NCBI GenBank assembly: GCA_963691705.1
Contig: OY829543.1
Span: 46,418,564-46,482,563, forward strand
Direction: 5' to 3'
Origin: Viola odorata
Lineage: Eukaryota > Streptophyta > Magnoliopsida > Malpighiales > Violaceae
Length of the DNA stretch: 64,000 nt
A program made the position numbers and the translations under genes. The notes beneath the pieces were generated by a model. The model saw nothing but the letters and a program-made list of their open reading frames with translations, did no database searches and was not told where the DNA came from. Shown one piece after another: positions 1-10,122 of this stretch. Within the stretch, counting starts at the first letter, position 1. Every line of letters starts with the position of its first letter.

Positions 1-2944
1 AGCACAAAAATCAACAAACCAAACAATCAGCCCTAACCATGTCAAGACATACTCCGCCTAGATAACTCCGCATCAAATCATTAGGATAACGACCCTAATG
101 AAGAAACTTTACCACATCAGACTTGGCATCAGCAATCCTCACCGGGGAAAGTGTTTACACTCACACTCAACTAGGCTTGGTGTGTAATCACTCAAATATG
201 CAAATTAACAAAACACACGACATAGTTTGCACATCAACCCGAGTTAAAATCCACATGCTTAGGCAATCAACAATCAGAAATGAACTTTGCACCATAAAAA
301 TGGATTGAAAGGAAAGATGTATAGAGAATATGAAGAATATGGAGAGAAAAGGGAAAGAAAGAAAGAAAGTAGAAAGAGCAAGAAGAAAGATTATACATAA
401 AGAGCAAAAGAGAAGAAAAAGAGAAAGAGAATAGAACGAAAAAACCGAATGGAGATGAAATGGTGAGGAGTATCCGTCAAGGGCAGACAGTCGAGGGCTA
501 GACGAAATTCTTCTTCTGGGGGAGTTCTTCTCTTGGGAGCCATGCTGACAATACTTCATTTTTCTTGTTCGTGCCTTTGCCTTCTTTCGTTTTTCTTTTT
601 TTTTTCATTTTTTTTTCTTTTGAAACCAGATAAGACTTTCTTTTCTTTGCTTTGTTCTGGTTTTGATTTTTCTTTTTCTTTTTTGATTTTTTTTTTTGAG
701 ATGAAAACGAATTTGACAAACTTCAGCTGATGAAGATTGAGTTAGCTCGAGGATTTTGCCAACTTACTTCAGCTAGGGCTTGATGACTTTGCCCTAGACC
801 ATTTTCGACATCTACACCTTCTTGTCGATCTCCCCCACACTTGGGCTCTGCTGATCATCTAGCCCGCCACCTCTGACAAATACTACTCACCTGGAAGGAA
901 AAGGGATCAAGAAAAGTTAGAACAAGTGTTTAGAGAAGATAGAAATGAGAGGAAATGAGAAGATGTCGAGGGCAAGATGAAAAAAAAACGTCAGGGGTGA
1001 AATGAAGAAAGAGAGAAGGGATAGAAAGCAAAGGAAAATAAAACAAAGATGCAAAGTTCATTATTCTCGTCTTTTTGCTGCTTTCCCAAGACTGATGGTG
1101 CCCATACCCAGGGGTCTCATGCAAACTTAGTTGAATGCCTAGCTAAGCATTGAATCACACATGAAAAATATAACTGTTTAGGCTCAAATGCTCACAAGGT
1201 GCTATAAATGATTACTGATGTTTGGTGCAGATGCAGGTTATAAGAGCTAGCAGGCAAAGCATGCAAGATCTAGGGCAAGACCATCATGAAAGGCAGTTTA
1301 TTTCATGTGCACAAGTCAGAAGTGTGAGTCCATACTTGGGGGTTTTAAAACTGGGCAGTGCTTAACAAGTTAGCAAAATCCTTTAAAGTGAAAATCCAAT
1401 TTTTTGCACAAAGCATGCAGTCAAAAATATATACAAAGCATGCAGTCAAACATATATACTAACATATCACACGAACACATAAATCCTCCCCCACACTTTC
1501 GCATTGTCCTCAATGCGAGAGAGGCGCACAAAACAAATACGAGAGTTTCAGAATATAAAAAGAGTTCAGGGGGAGGGGGGAGGGAGGGGAGAATGTTGTG
1601 GAGTGCCCTAGGGCGATGGTGGAGGTCGCCGGCTTAGATCCGGTGACTTTTAGGTCTTCATCGGACGGCGGCTGAGAGTTGGAGGGTTCACCGGCGTCGG
1701 TAGCTTTCTCATTTTCCGGCCCTAGGTCGGTGTGGTGAGAATGGGAGTGGTTGGAATCGGGGGCTGACGGCTGGGAGGATGACGAGCTGGTGGGTGATGG
1801 GTTTTTTTGTGGGCCACCATTTCAATTTTTGTAGGCTTCTTGGGGGACATGGTGTTTGGCTAAGTGTGTGGCTAGGGTTCCAAGGGAAGAAGATGGAGTG
1901 AGGGTGAAAGGGACATGGATGAATGTTGGAGGTGGGGGAGGAAAGGAAAAAAAAAAAAAAAAAAAAAAAAAAGAAAGAAAGGAAAAGGAAAAAGATAGAG
2001 AAAAACGACTCAAGTGAGAGGAAGGAAGAGGAGGCGTCCTTGCCACGTGGCGCGACGCGGTAGGACGGCGAGTGAGGCGCGGATTGTGGATGACGTGGCG
2101 CGTTGTGGTTGGCAGCACGGATATGGATGACGCGGGACACGTGGTGCTGAGGGATTCGGAGAGCGGATACCGCGACACGTGGCACACCGTGATTGGTGGA
2201 CACGGATTGCGGATGAGGATAAGGAAGGACACGTGGCGCGCGTTGGCTGGAGAGCCGGATTACGCGACATGTGGCAACGCATCATTGGGTGAGGTGGATT
2301 GCGGGAGGATAACGCGTTGACTGGCTAGATGGGGCGTTGAAGACGCGTGGCGAGCGCGGATTGGGCTTCGGAGATTGCGGGACGCGTGCCGTGCTCTTGT
2401 TGGGCGACACGGATTGCGGATGAGGATAAGGAAGGGGTATCTGCCACGTGGCGCGCGGTGGTTGGGCTCTCGGATTGTGGATAGCGCGGCGCCACGTGGC
2501 GCGAGCTGATTCGTGGTCGCGGATTGGGGATGATGGCGCGTTGACGGAGTGGATGAGGCGTTGAAGACGCGTGTCGCGACTCCATTGGGCGACGCGGAGC
2601 GCGTGGCATGCGGATTCTCATCTGCAATTTCAAAATTTGAAATGGATGAGGGAGAGGAGGGAAAAAAAATAAAATAAAGTTTTTTTTTTTTTTTTTTTTT
2701 TTTTAATAAAAACGAAATTAAAACAAAGGGGAGGGAATTAAGGAAATAAAAATAGGAAAAATGGAAAGGGGCATCCTAAATAAACCAAATAAAACAGGAA
2801 TTAATAATAAAAACTAAGTAAAGAAAGGAATAACGAAAATAATTATTTAAACGAGAGAGATACGAGGAAAAAATAAATGAGGCGCGATGAAATTCCTCCT
2901 TGACCGGCCATCTTTTTCGTCTAGGCCTAGACGATGTTAGGCGT
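1..2944 (-). other. Non-coding 3' internal region of the Athila-like element
   Basis: No convincing gene. Open frames here are low complexity (Ser/Phe/Lys-rich) and come from purine or pyrimidine tracts. Notable contents are two GTGTGGGGGAG-type purine tracts, an A26 run (1947-1972), a T25 run (2680-2704), a GC-rich repeat block (2041-2600), a near-exact duplication CAAAGCATGCAGTCAAA (1407 and 1436), and the perfect palindrome CGTCTAGGCCTAGACG near 2920. Confidence 0.6.
2041..2600. repeat. GC-rich degenerate repeat block with six G-box (CACGTG) cores
   Basis: This block is far more GC-rich than its surroundings and consists of imperfect copies of strings such as CACGTGGCGCG, GATTGCGGATGAGGATAAGG (2206-2225 and 2411-2430) and GTTGAAGACGCGTG. 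CACGTG occurs at 2044, 2138, 2176, 2230, 2445 and 2493. G-boxes are plant bZIP/bHLH sites, but no binding is shown. It lies in the transposon's non-coding 3' part. Confidence 0.6.
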
Positions 2945-5900
2945 CTAGGGCAAGACTGGTGGGTCTACCACCAGGGGGTGGAAACCTTCATGGAATAGTT
3001 CCAATCTGTGGTCACGCACTTTGGAAATGAGGCCCGTGTCCATACTCTGAATCTCGACTACACCATGATCATACAACTTCGTGACACGGTAAGGGCCAGT
3101 CCTCCTTTGCTTCAACTTTCTGGAAAAGAGCCTAAGATAAGAATTGTAAAGTAAAACCTTTTGTCCAGTATCAAAAGTTTTAGAAGAGAGCAACTTATCG
3201 TGGTGAGTGTTAGTCTTGGCTATGTCTTGGGCAGGTTGCGGAGTTGGGTTATCATTGGGCGTCTTGCCCTCGATGGTCAAGGAAGTAGCAGTAGCAGTTG
3301 AGGCGGGGGTTACCGTAGCCTCAAAAGTGGTCATGGCGACAGCTGGAGTCATGGCTAGTTGAGGAGTGCAAAGGGCTGGGTCAGGTGGATTGACGTCGAC
3401 GACAGTCCATCCAAGGGCTTCGCGGTATCCTTTGAGTGTGGACACTAGCTTGAGCTCTGCGTCTGAATCAAGCTTGCTAGAGATGATCACTGGGAGTGTG
3501 TCATGTTCGCCAAGGTAGGTGTACTTGAGGTGCGAGGGCAAGCTCTTCAACTCCAACTTAGGGGCCTGTAGAAAAGAAGGGGCAGACACTGAATTTGTAG
3601 TGATGTTCCTACCTAGGGCAAGATGGGAAAAGTTGTCAGCGTTAAGATCGAAAACTTGTGTAACTATAGGGTCAACACTATCAACAATTGAGTGCTCTGA
3701 AGTCATAAGTGTCAAGACCAAGGGGTCCAGTGCGACGGGTGTAATAGTTCTGTCTAGGGCAAGCTGGATAGAGTCGTCCGCGTCAAGATTGGAAACTTGT
3801 GTAACAATAAGGTCTACAACGTCAACATTTGAGTGCTCTTCTAACGCGGCAGCGACTTCATGCAATTCTGGTGGAGTCTTAATTGTCGAGGCCAAGACGT
3901 CCAATCTTGCTGGCGTGACGCTTCTGTCGAGGGCAGACTGAAAAGGTTCAATAGAATTCAAGTCAGTAACTTTGTCAACCAAAGGATCGATCGTATCAGC
4001 AAAATTAACACAAGCAAGATTAGAAGGATATTGCACGGCTTCCATCATGTTGAACTTAATGATTTCTCCATCAAACTCAAGAGAGATAGATGCGTCATGA
4101 ACGTCTATCTTGGCCTTGGCTGTAGCTAAAAACGGTCGCCCTAGAAGAACATCTGTGGCTTTAGCGGATTCTTCATTCTCCATGGCAATGACATAGAAGT
4201 CTGCGGGAAATAGGAAGTCACCTACTTGGACCAAGACGTCCTTAATTACACCTTCGGGGTGAATTACGGAACGATCGGCCAATTGGATGACAAGCGGGGT
4301 TGGTTCGAGGGGTCCTAGGCCAAGACGGTTAAAAATCGTCAAGGGCATGACATTAATGCCAGCCCCTAGATCACACATGGCCTTGCCAATACTGACTGTC
4401 CCTATCGTGCAGGGGAGGACAAACATGCCCTGGTCTTCGCACTTTGGAGGGATCTTCTGTTGGATAATGGCAGAGAAATTCGCCCCCACACTTATCTTGT
4501 TTACCCCGGCCAAGTTGCATTTGTTAGTGCAAAGCGTTTTCAGGAACTTGGCATAGCGGGGCACATTTTTTATGGCCTGGAGAAGTGGGATATTGACAAG
4601 GACTTTGCTGAACATATCAAGGATTTCTTGATACTCTTCCTTCTTCTTAGTCTTGACGAGCCTTTGAGGAAAGGGCGGCTCGAGGATCTTGTGTATATAC
4701 TCTTGGGTGAATTCTTGTCGGCTTGTGTCACCTCGTGGAGCCATCCCTCTTGGAGATCTAATGCGATCCTCCATCACTTCTGGGAGTTTAGGCCCAATGA
4801 ACTTGGCTTTGGGTATTTTCTTGGGCAAGATTTTAGATTCAGGAGACTTTTTTACGTCGAGGCCTAGATGCTCTGGAAAGGATTTGTCGACGTCGAGACC
4901 TAGATGCTCTTGAGGGGGTAAGACGTAGCCACTGCGAAGAGTCATAGCACACACATTGTGCTTTGGGTTGGCCTCAGTCTGGGGCGGCAATCTGCCCTTG
5001 TTTTTCAATTCTTTCATGTCCGCGGCCATGATGCCCATTTGTTTTTGTAGATCAGACATGACGCTCATTTGTTTTTGTAGATCAGTGATGACGTTCCTAT
5101 AGTGAGCTACCTCATCAACCGGTGGGGTAGACGAAGTGGAGGTCTGGCCCTGATTGGGTTGATCGAAAGGTTGTTGGTTGTTGGGATGGGTAGGTCTAGG
5201 CTTGAAGTTTTGGGCGTTGAAAGGTGGCTGGGCCTGATTCATGTACTGATTGTGCTGCATTGGTTGTCCTGGTCCAGACGCTTGTTGATGGCTGACCCAG
5301 CCAGAGTTTGGTGGTCTCCGCACCTGATTGTAATTCTGTCCGTATGGGGCCTGATTGTAATTTCCAATAGCGTTGATGCTTTGGATCTCATCAGGGATAT
5401 GGGGGCACGCATCTGTAGGATGATCAGGCATGTTGCAAATTTGACAGGTCTTGACCTGAACTGACTGTCCAGGGGTCATGTTCTGAAGCATGCCCATCAT
5501 AGCGGTTAATTGGGTCTGCATCGCGGCCACTTGGGCATCTTGCCCTGGATGATGGCTTTCCTCGGGTATGCAATTCCTTGCCATTAACTCGATGGTAGCC
5601 TTCGCGGCGGCAGGTGTGAGTCTGGTGATAGCACCACCAGCAGCGGCGTTGAGCAATGCCTTGTCACGAGCTTTGAGACCTTCACAAAAATATTGGATGA
5701 GGGCGTGCTCGGTAAGGTTGTGTGAGGGGCACATAGCTTGCATCTTTTTGTAGCGCTCATGATACTGGCCAAAATCTTCTTCTTTCTTCTGGACTATAGA
5801 CACCAATTGCTTGCGAGTTACATTAGCTATTTCTGATGGGTAATATTTTTCGGTGAAGGATTTTGACATTTCAGCCCAAGAATTGATGGAATTTGGGGGT

Positions 5901-6418
5901 AGATCATAGAACCAGTCTAGGGCATCATCTTTCAAAGACCACATGAAGGCTCGGAGTTTGGCGTGCTCAATACTGACATTGGCTGGCTTCATGGCGTCGC
6001 AAATAGAGTGCAATTGCTGAAGATGGCGGTGAGGATTTTCTTTTGGAACGCCACGGAAGAGGGGTAGATGGTGCATGACTGCGGACTTGAGCGTCCAATC
6101 ATGGGGAACAGTGGGCCAAACGATACAAGTGTTAGGTGTTTCAGGGGCACCATTGAGGTCCTCAATGGTTTGCGGAGGATTGTCGATATTAGGACGATCT
6201 GCCATAGTGAATATCTCGGGGTAGACAACTGCTGGGTTGTCGAGGTCAGGATGAAAATGATTGTCGGGACCAGTCTGACTAGAGGTTTGACTGTCGAGGG
6301 CAGGACGAGGAAGTACTCTACGAGAGGTTGCACCTACGGCCTTTCTCCGAAATTCTCTCTCTGTCTTCGTGAGTTCGTGGTCGAGGGGTAGAAGGTCAGG
6401 TGCAGATCTCCTGGTCAT
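2945..6418 (-). CDS. Gag-protease polyprotein fused to an integrase C-terminal tail, 1157 aa
   Basis: Capsid and protease precursor of the retrotransposon. A retrotransposon Gag domain spans roughly residues 115-280, followed by a CCHC-like knuckle (CQICNMPDHPTDAC, about 330-345). An Athila-type aspartic protease with CDLGAGINVMP lies near residue 688. RT, RNase H and the integrase zinc-finger and DDE domains are then missing. In their place are three degenerate copies of a unit of about 45-55 residues (nucleotides about 3570-3995, each with a VTQV/DKVTDL core and an ALDR-type core). The last 85 residues resemble the C-terminal tail of Athila-type integrase (KVLLYNSYLRLF, GPYRVTKLYDHGVVEI). 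The frame is open throughout, which suggests recent replication or selection on the Gag product. The start is the first ATG after the primer site. Confidence 0.85.
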   Translation of the reverse strand: MTRRSAPDLLPLDHELTKTEREFRRKAVGATSRRVLPRPALDSQTSSQTGPDNHFHPDLDNPAVVYPEIFTMADRPNIDNPPQTIEDLNGAPETPNTCIVWPTVPHDWTLKSAVMHHLPLFRGVPKENPHRHLQQLHSICDAMKPANVSIEHAKLRAFMWSLKDDALDWFYDLPPNSINSWAEMSKSFTEKYYPSEIANVTRKQLVSIVQKKEEDFGQYHERYKKMQAMCPSHNLTEHALIQYFCEGLKARDKALLNAAAGGAITRLTPAAAKATIELMARNCIPEESHHPGQDAQVAAMQTQLTAMMGMLQNMTPGQSVQVKTCQICNMPDHPTDACPHIPDEIQSINAIGNYNQAPYGQNYNQVRRPPNSGWVSHQQASGPGQPMQHNQYMNQAQPPFNAQNFKPRPTHPNNQQPFDQPNQGQTSTSSTPPVDEVAHYRNVITDLQKQMSVMSDLQKQMGIMAADMKELKNKGRLPPQTEANPKHNVCAMTLRSGYVLPPQEHLGLDVDKSFPEHLGLDVKKSPESKILPKKIPKAKFIGPKLPEVMEDRIRSPRGMAPRGDTSRQEFTQEYIHKILEPPFPQRLVKTKKKEEYQEILDMFSKVLVNIPLLQAIKNVPRYAKFLKTLCTNKCNLAGVNKISVGANFSAIIQQKIPPKCEDQGMFVLPCTIGTVSIGKAMCDLGAGINVMPLTIFNRLGLGPLEPTPLVIQLADRSVIHPEGVIKDVLVQVGDFLFPADFYVIAMENEESAKATDVLLGRPFLATAKAKIDVHDASISLEFDGEIIKFNMMEAVQYPSNLACVNFADTIDPLVDKVTDLNSIEPFQSALDRSVTPARLDVLASTIKTPPELHEVAAALEEHSNVDVVDLIVTQVSNLDADDSIQLALDRTITPVALDPLVLTLMTSEHSIVDSVDPIVTQVFDLNADNFSHLALGRNITTNSVSAPSFLQAPKLELKSLPSHLKYTYLGEHDTLPVIISSKLDSDAELKLVSTLKGYREALGWTVVDVNPPDPALCTPQLAMTPAVAMTTFEATVTPASTATATSLTIEGKTPNDNPTPQPAQDIAKTNTHHDKLLSSKTFDTGQKVLLYNSYLRLFSRKLKQRRTGPYRVTKLYDHGVVEIQSMDTGLISKVRDHRLELFHEGFHPLVVDPPVLP

Positions 6419-6452
6419 ACAAGTAAAAGAAAGAAATTAGTCCGTAAACACT

Positions 6453-6471
6453 ATCCCCGGCAACGGCGCCA
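6453..6471 (-). other. Primer binding site matching tRNA-Asp
   Basis: The plus strand reads ATCCCCGGCAACGGCGCCA, identical as I know it to the 3' end of plant tRNA-Asp(GUC) including CCA. On the element's strand it starts TGGCGCC five bases after the LTR end, where reverse transcription is primed. tRNA-Asp priming is typical of Athila-type elements. It is not a tRNA gene: no cloverleaf sequence precedes it. Confidence 0.88.
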
Positions 6472-6476
6472 AAATT

Positions 6477-8056
6477 TGACGCGCCGTCGAAACGCGCGTC
6501 AAAAGTAATAAAATAATTCCTGATAATAGGCTAGATGCACAAATTAAGGTAAATAGCAGCAAGTCAGGGTCGAACCACAGGGAAAATGAAGGACTAAATT
6601 TAATCTTGCCCTAAATGTATGATGAGGATGAAAATGCAACAGACATAAAAGTAACACAAGGGGGGGGGGTTTGGTTGGTCTAGACGAATCTAACCAACGA
6701 TGGCAGTTGATGTTGGGACAGATAATCAAAATGCAAATAACAAGTAATAAAGGGCAAACGAAATAATTAAATAAAAAGGGAACGAAAATAAAGCAAGAGA
6801 ATATCAATAAAAATGGTAAAGACTAACAAGTGTAATAAAGATGATAGCAAAGTAAGTAAAGATAATAGATCAGATAAAAGGAGAAATCTTAGCAGGGGTA
6901 GACGGCGGATTGCGTCGAGGTCTAGTCGGTCATCGGTGCAAGGATAGACTGCGTTCATGCCATAGACGTGCTATAGGAACCCTGTTTTCACGGAGATTCC
7001 CTACTTCTCTTCTTAAGAGAAGTCACTCCCAAGGTACGCTTATGGGAGTGGCCGTGACACTGTGCCCAAGGTACGCTTATGGGTCATACACACAGGCCCG
7101 TGAAGTGGAGAGAAGACACGTCTAGGGCTAGACACTGAGAAGTCTGCCCTAACCGGTTTCTTGCCCTAGCCAGATTGGACCAAACGACATGATGACTCTG
7201 GACCAGGTGCCTACTCTATTCCATGGCCTCACGTTAGTTATTACCATGGAAATGACAATATTCATGAGAAACATGCAAATAGGTGATCAAACTACCAACA
7301 AATCTCACACGAAATGACAATAAAATGGCAAGAAAGCGGATACAACAATGAACACGTTTTAAGAACACTTTGACCTCCCAACTATCCTCTTGCAATCCTT
7401 AAAACACCCCTGCCAAGACTAAGAGATTTAGCCACTCATGCTGGAAATCATGCACAAGATAGATGGAGAAAGCAACATAAACAGAAAAGAGGTGCAGATG
7501 AAAACGAAAATCTGGATTAAAAACTAATTGGAGCTTGGGGCTCCAATTTCTGGAAAAATAAAGGAAGAACAAATCCCAATGTTAGAGAGGTGGCTACAAT
7601 GATTGAAAACCCTAAAAAGATGAAAAATATACTAAAGAGTAGCCCCCTTTAACCTAAAGTTAAGGTTCTATATATAGCCTAACAACCCCACTAGGGGACA
7701 AAATGGTATAGAGGAATATTCTCTGATGAGCTGGATGATTTGCACATGGAATCCCGCTAGAATCTTTTTAGCATCTTCGGCCAAGCGTCATCCGAAAAGA
7801 AACATTCACGTGCTTCGTCTAGGCCTAGACATAAGATCTCGTCTAGGTCTCGACGGTAGGTCTCGACGACAAAACGCATCTAGGGCTCGACGATGAAAGA
7901 TCAGCAAAAATGCATCCAAATGGCGCGCTTTTCAGCAAGTTTCTCCCTTTAGTCCAAATCTACAAAGTGGTTGGAAAACAAGCCAAATTAGTAGTATCAA
8001 GTGTGAAATTAGACCTAAAAGAGAGGGAAAAACATGCATAAAAAGGCATCATATCA
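6477..8056 (-). repeat. 5' LTR of the Athila-like element (about 1580 bp)
   Basis: On the minus strand the LTR begins TGATATGATGCC and ends GGCGCGTCA, the TG...CA ends expected of an LTR, five bases before the primer site. It contains a TATA-like box (7668-7677), a G10 run (about 6660-6669) and a direct repeat of CCCAAGGTACGCTTATGGG near 7028-7046 and 7065-7083. The outer end at 8056 is inferred from the TG/CA ends alone because the partner LTR is not in the window. Confidence 0.65.
7668..7677 (-). promoter_or_regulatory. TATA box of the Athila-like LTR
   Basis: CTATATATAG is palindromic, so the strand is taken from the element. It lies about 390 bp inside the LTR counted from its upstream end, where a plant LTR promoter would be expected. 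This is a sequence match only. Confidence 0.45.
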
Positions 8057-8103
8057 CCTAGTTCTTTTGGAAGGGACAAGAACTCTACCCAATAACCCAA
8101 AAG

Positions 8104-8870
8104 TGTTAGGTACACTTTTCAAACCTTCACAATTTATAAATTGAAATTGCAACAAACAAATTGGTGTACAAATAAATAATTATATGATTGCAAATCAACA
8201 CCAATAAAATGCTCAATGTTACCTCAAGAAGAAAGCGTAAATCAACTCAAAAAACTGACGCAAGGATGAATGAAATCCGTTAAGAGAAGCTTGCGTTTAG
8301 AATATTGATTTTGAGAGTTTGTAAATGTGATTTTGTATTTGGAAGTTTGTAAGAGCTTTCTTGTTGTTTAATAACTCATCTAAGATGAGTATATATAGTG
8401 TCAAGTGAATGGAAGCTCGTCCAAGGAAGGAGGAACCAAAAACTAGCCGTTATACTTTTGAAAAACTAGCTGTTATGGCCTGTCTGGGCCTCTAGCGGTA
8501 TACCGCTAGGAACCAAACACCTCTGGCGGTATGCCGCTACCTTCGGCATGGGAAATTAATTTTTCCCATGTCTGGCGGTACCATTCCTGGAGGTATGCCG
8601 CCAGGAAGTTTTCTTCCAATTTCTTGAGTTTTAAAACTTGTTTTCGTGTAAAACTTTTTGACACACTTTTCCTTGAGGTATATTGAACATAAATCAAGTG
8701 TTAGATAGAATCACACTTACATTTTTAATGCTCTAATATACACTTGAATCTTTGAGCTTGCGATAGTTGATTTGTTGCTCTTTTTGATATCTTTGATCGC
8801 AAACTACACAAACACTTTAATTTCAAATTGCATTAGTATTCTAATTAATTTGTGTGTCTATAATTCATCA
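8104..8870 (+). repeat. Probable solo LTR or unclassified repeat
   Basis: The stretch begins TGTTAGG and ends TTCATCA, has a TATA-like GAGTATATATAG near 8388-8399, and contains no ORF of note. No primer site follows 8870 and no second copy is present, hence solo LTR. I could not find a convincing 5-bp target duplication, so the ends are uncertain. It carries three GCGGTAT-CCGC hairpin motifs (8492-8600). The remnant exonuclease gene begins directly after it. Confidence 0.35.
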
Positions 8871-8902
8871 AAATAAAATTAATGTGCCCCTTGGGCCAAT
8901 AG

Positions 8903-9373
8903 TCAGATCGGCCACCCAAGAGACTGGAGCATTTTATCGCGGTGTTGACGCTGTGCAAGAAATTCGGTTGTGTTGTGATAAGACTAAGTCTTGGTTCCAT
9001 GTCTCCATCTCTGAAGCGCTTTTTCGCGATTAAGGACATAACGTTTGTTGGACTTCACGTAAAGGAGGATCTTGGTCGGCTTAAGACCACCTGTGCGCTG
9101 GTGTTCCATAACATGGTAGAGTTAAGTGATTTGGCTGCCAAAGTGTATGACCAGCCTCGCTTTGTTGCGTTCAATGCAAGAGACTTGTCGAACAAAATTG
9201 CCTCAACCAAACTTGACTCGAAGTCTGTGACGGTCTTATGGTGTAATTGGTTTGAACCTACTCTTAGCGCGGAACAGGTTGAGTGTACAAGCATTGATGC
9301 TTACGCTGCATACAGGATTGGAAAGAAGCTCATGGAGAGTGGAAGTAGCAGTGTCAAGAGGTTGTTTGCTTAA
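8903..9373 (+). pseudogene. WRN-like 3'-5' exonuclease remnant (DnaQ-type fold, DEDDy)
   Basis: The frame is open from a stop at 8900-8902 to 9373 and carries the second half of a plant Werner-type exonuclease. Visible are the Exo II-like segment ITFVGLHVKEDLGRL, a VELSDLAAKVY segment, and the Exo III-like LSAEQVECTSIDAYAAYRIG with the Y-x3-D spacing. The Exo I motif (D-x-E) that binds the first metal ion is absent, since upstream sequence is the LTR-like repeat. There is no good start; an ORF finder can only use GTG at 8942. Family: 3'-5' exonuclease acting on DNA or RNA. Truncation makes it almost certainly non-functional. Confidence 0.7.
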
Positions 9374-10122
9374 AATTGTCTGTAACAATAAGTTCTTCCA
9401 AGCCTTTGAATGGTACTTTTGATTCCTGTCGCGCTCGACCTTTAGATCAGTTTTGTTGTCAAATTTTGGTTTTTCAGCATTAGCGTTTCTTAGGTTGTCA
9501 ATGTTGGTCTATTGTGTAATTTAATAAGCCACATTAAGAAGTATCTGGAATTCTATGGTTTACATTGATGAATATCCAGCTTATGAATCATGTTATTCCA
9601 GTTCCAATTCTGTGGTGCTTATGAATCATGTCTTAAGACAAATGTGTACTGTAAAAGTTGTACAATGTTACAATAGATGTATGCATTGCTATGTGTGAAA
9701 AAACTGAAGGCTATATATACAATCTAATTCTCTTGAAACTAACCCCTCTAATTTCTCAAAATGTATAATTAGCATCCTCTACTCAAGGAATACATACCCA
9801 TTAACTTTCTATTTAGTCCGAAATTGACACTCAGTATCCCTCCGTTAGTCAATCCGTTAACAGAAGCTAACATGACACCTTTAACCATTAACAATTATTA
9901 AAAAAAAAAAAATCATTTCACCTCACTGTACCAAGGTGAAAAATGCTGACGTGGCATTTAGTAAAAAAATCAAGAATCTTTTTTTTTAAGAAAAAAAAAT
10001 TAAAAATCAGAATCTCCGCGACAAACTTTACATCTAACTGAATATTAACAGCAAAATTATTTGTTATTGATTTTTAAATAACAAATGTCTTATTTTTATC
10101 CCATTACGGAATATAAAATAAA
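9374..10122. other. AT-rich intergenic stretch without genes
   Basis: No gene seen. A segment around 9830-9960 has repeat-like phrases (CCCTCCGTTAGTCAATCCGTT, then TTTCACCTCACTGTACC). The latter recurs inverted and diverged near 12117-12150, beyond the Mutator-like element, so that element may be nested in an older fold-back repeat. Confidence 0.4.

Larger units (their letters stand above)
1..8056 (-). mobile_element. Non-autonomous Ty3/gypsy LTR retrotransposon, Athila-like, 3' LTR outside window
   Basis: Read on the minus strand, the order is 5' LTR (8056 to 6477), tRNA-Asp primer site (6471 to 6453), one long ORF (6418 to 2945), then about 2.9 kb of non-coding 3' internal sequence running off the left edge. 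Two purine-rich strings containing GTGTGGGGGAG (minus strand, near 1485-1498 and 829-842) sit in the 3' region; the first follows a sequence reading GAGGACAATGCG, an arrangement I know from Athila-type elements upstream of the polypurine tract. The Athila-type protease motif and tRNA-Asp primer support the lineage. There is no RT, RNase H or integrase core anywhere, so the element must depend on an autonomous partner. The second LTR and target duplication cannot be checked here. Confidence 0.82.

Noticed and set aside
1709..2633. Several overlapping open frames on both strands in the GC-rich block
   Set aside because: They arise from repeats and homopolymers in a GC-rich segment and show no domain or codon pattern.
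6453..6471. tRNA-Asp gene
   Set aside because: Only the 3' terminal 19 bases including CCA match and no tRNA body is present; it is the retrotransposon primer site.
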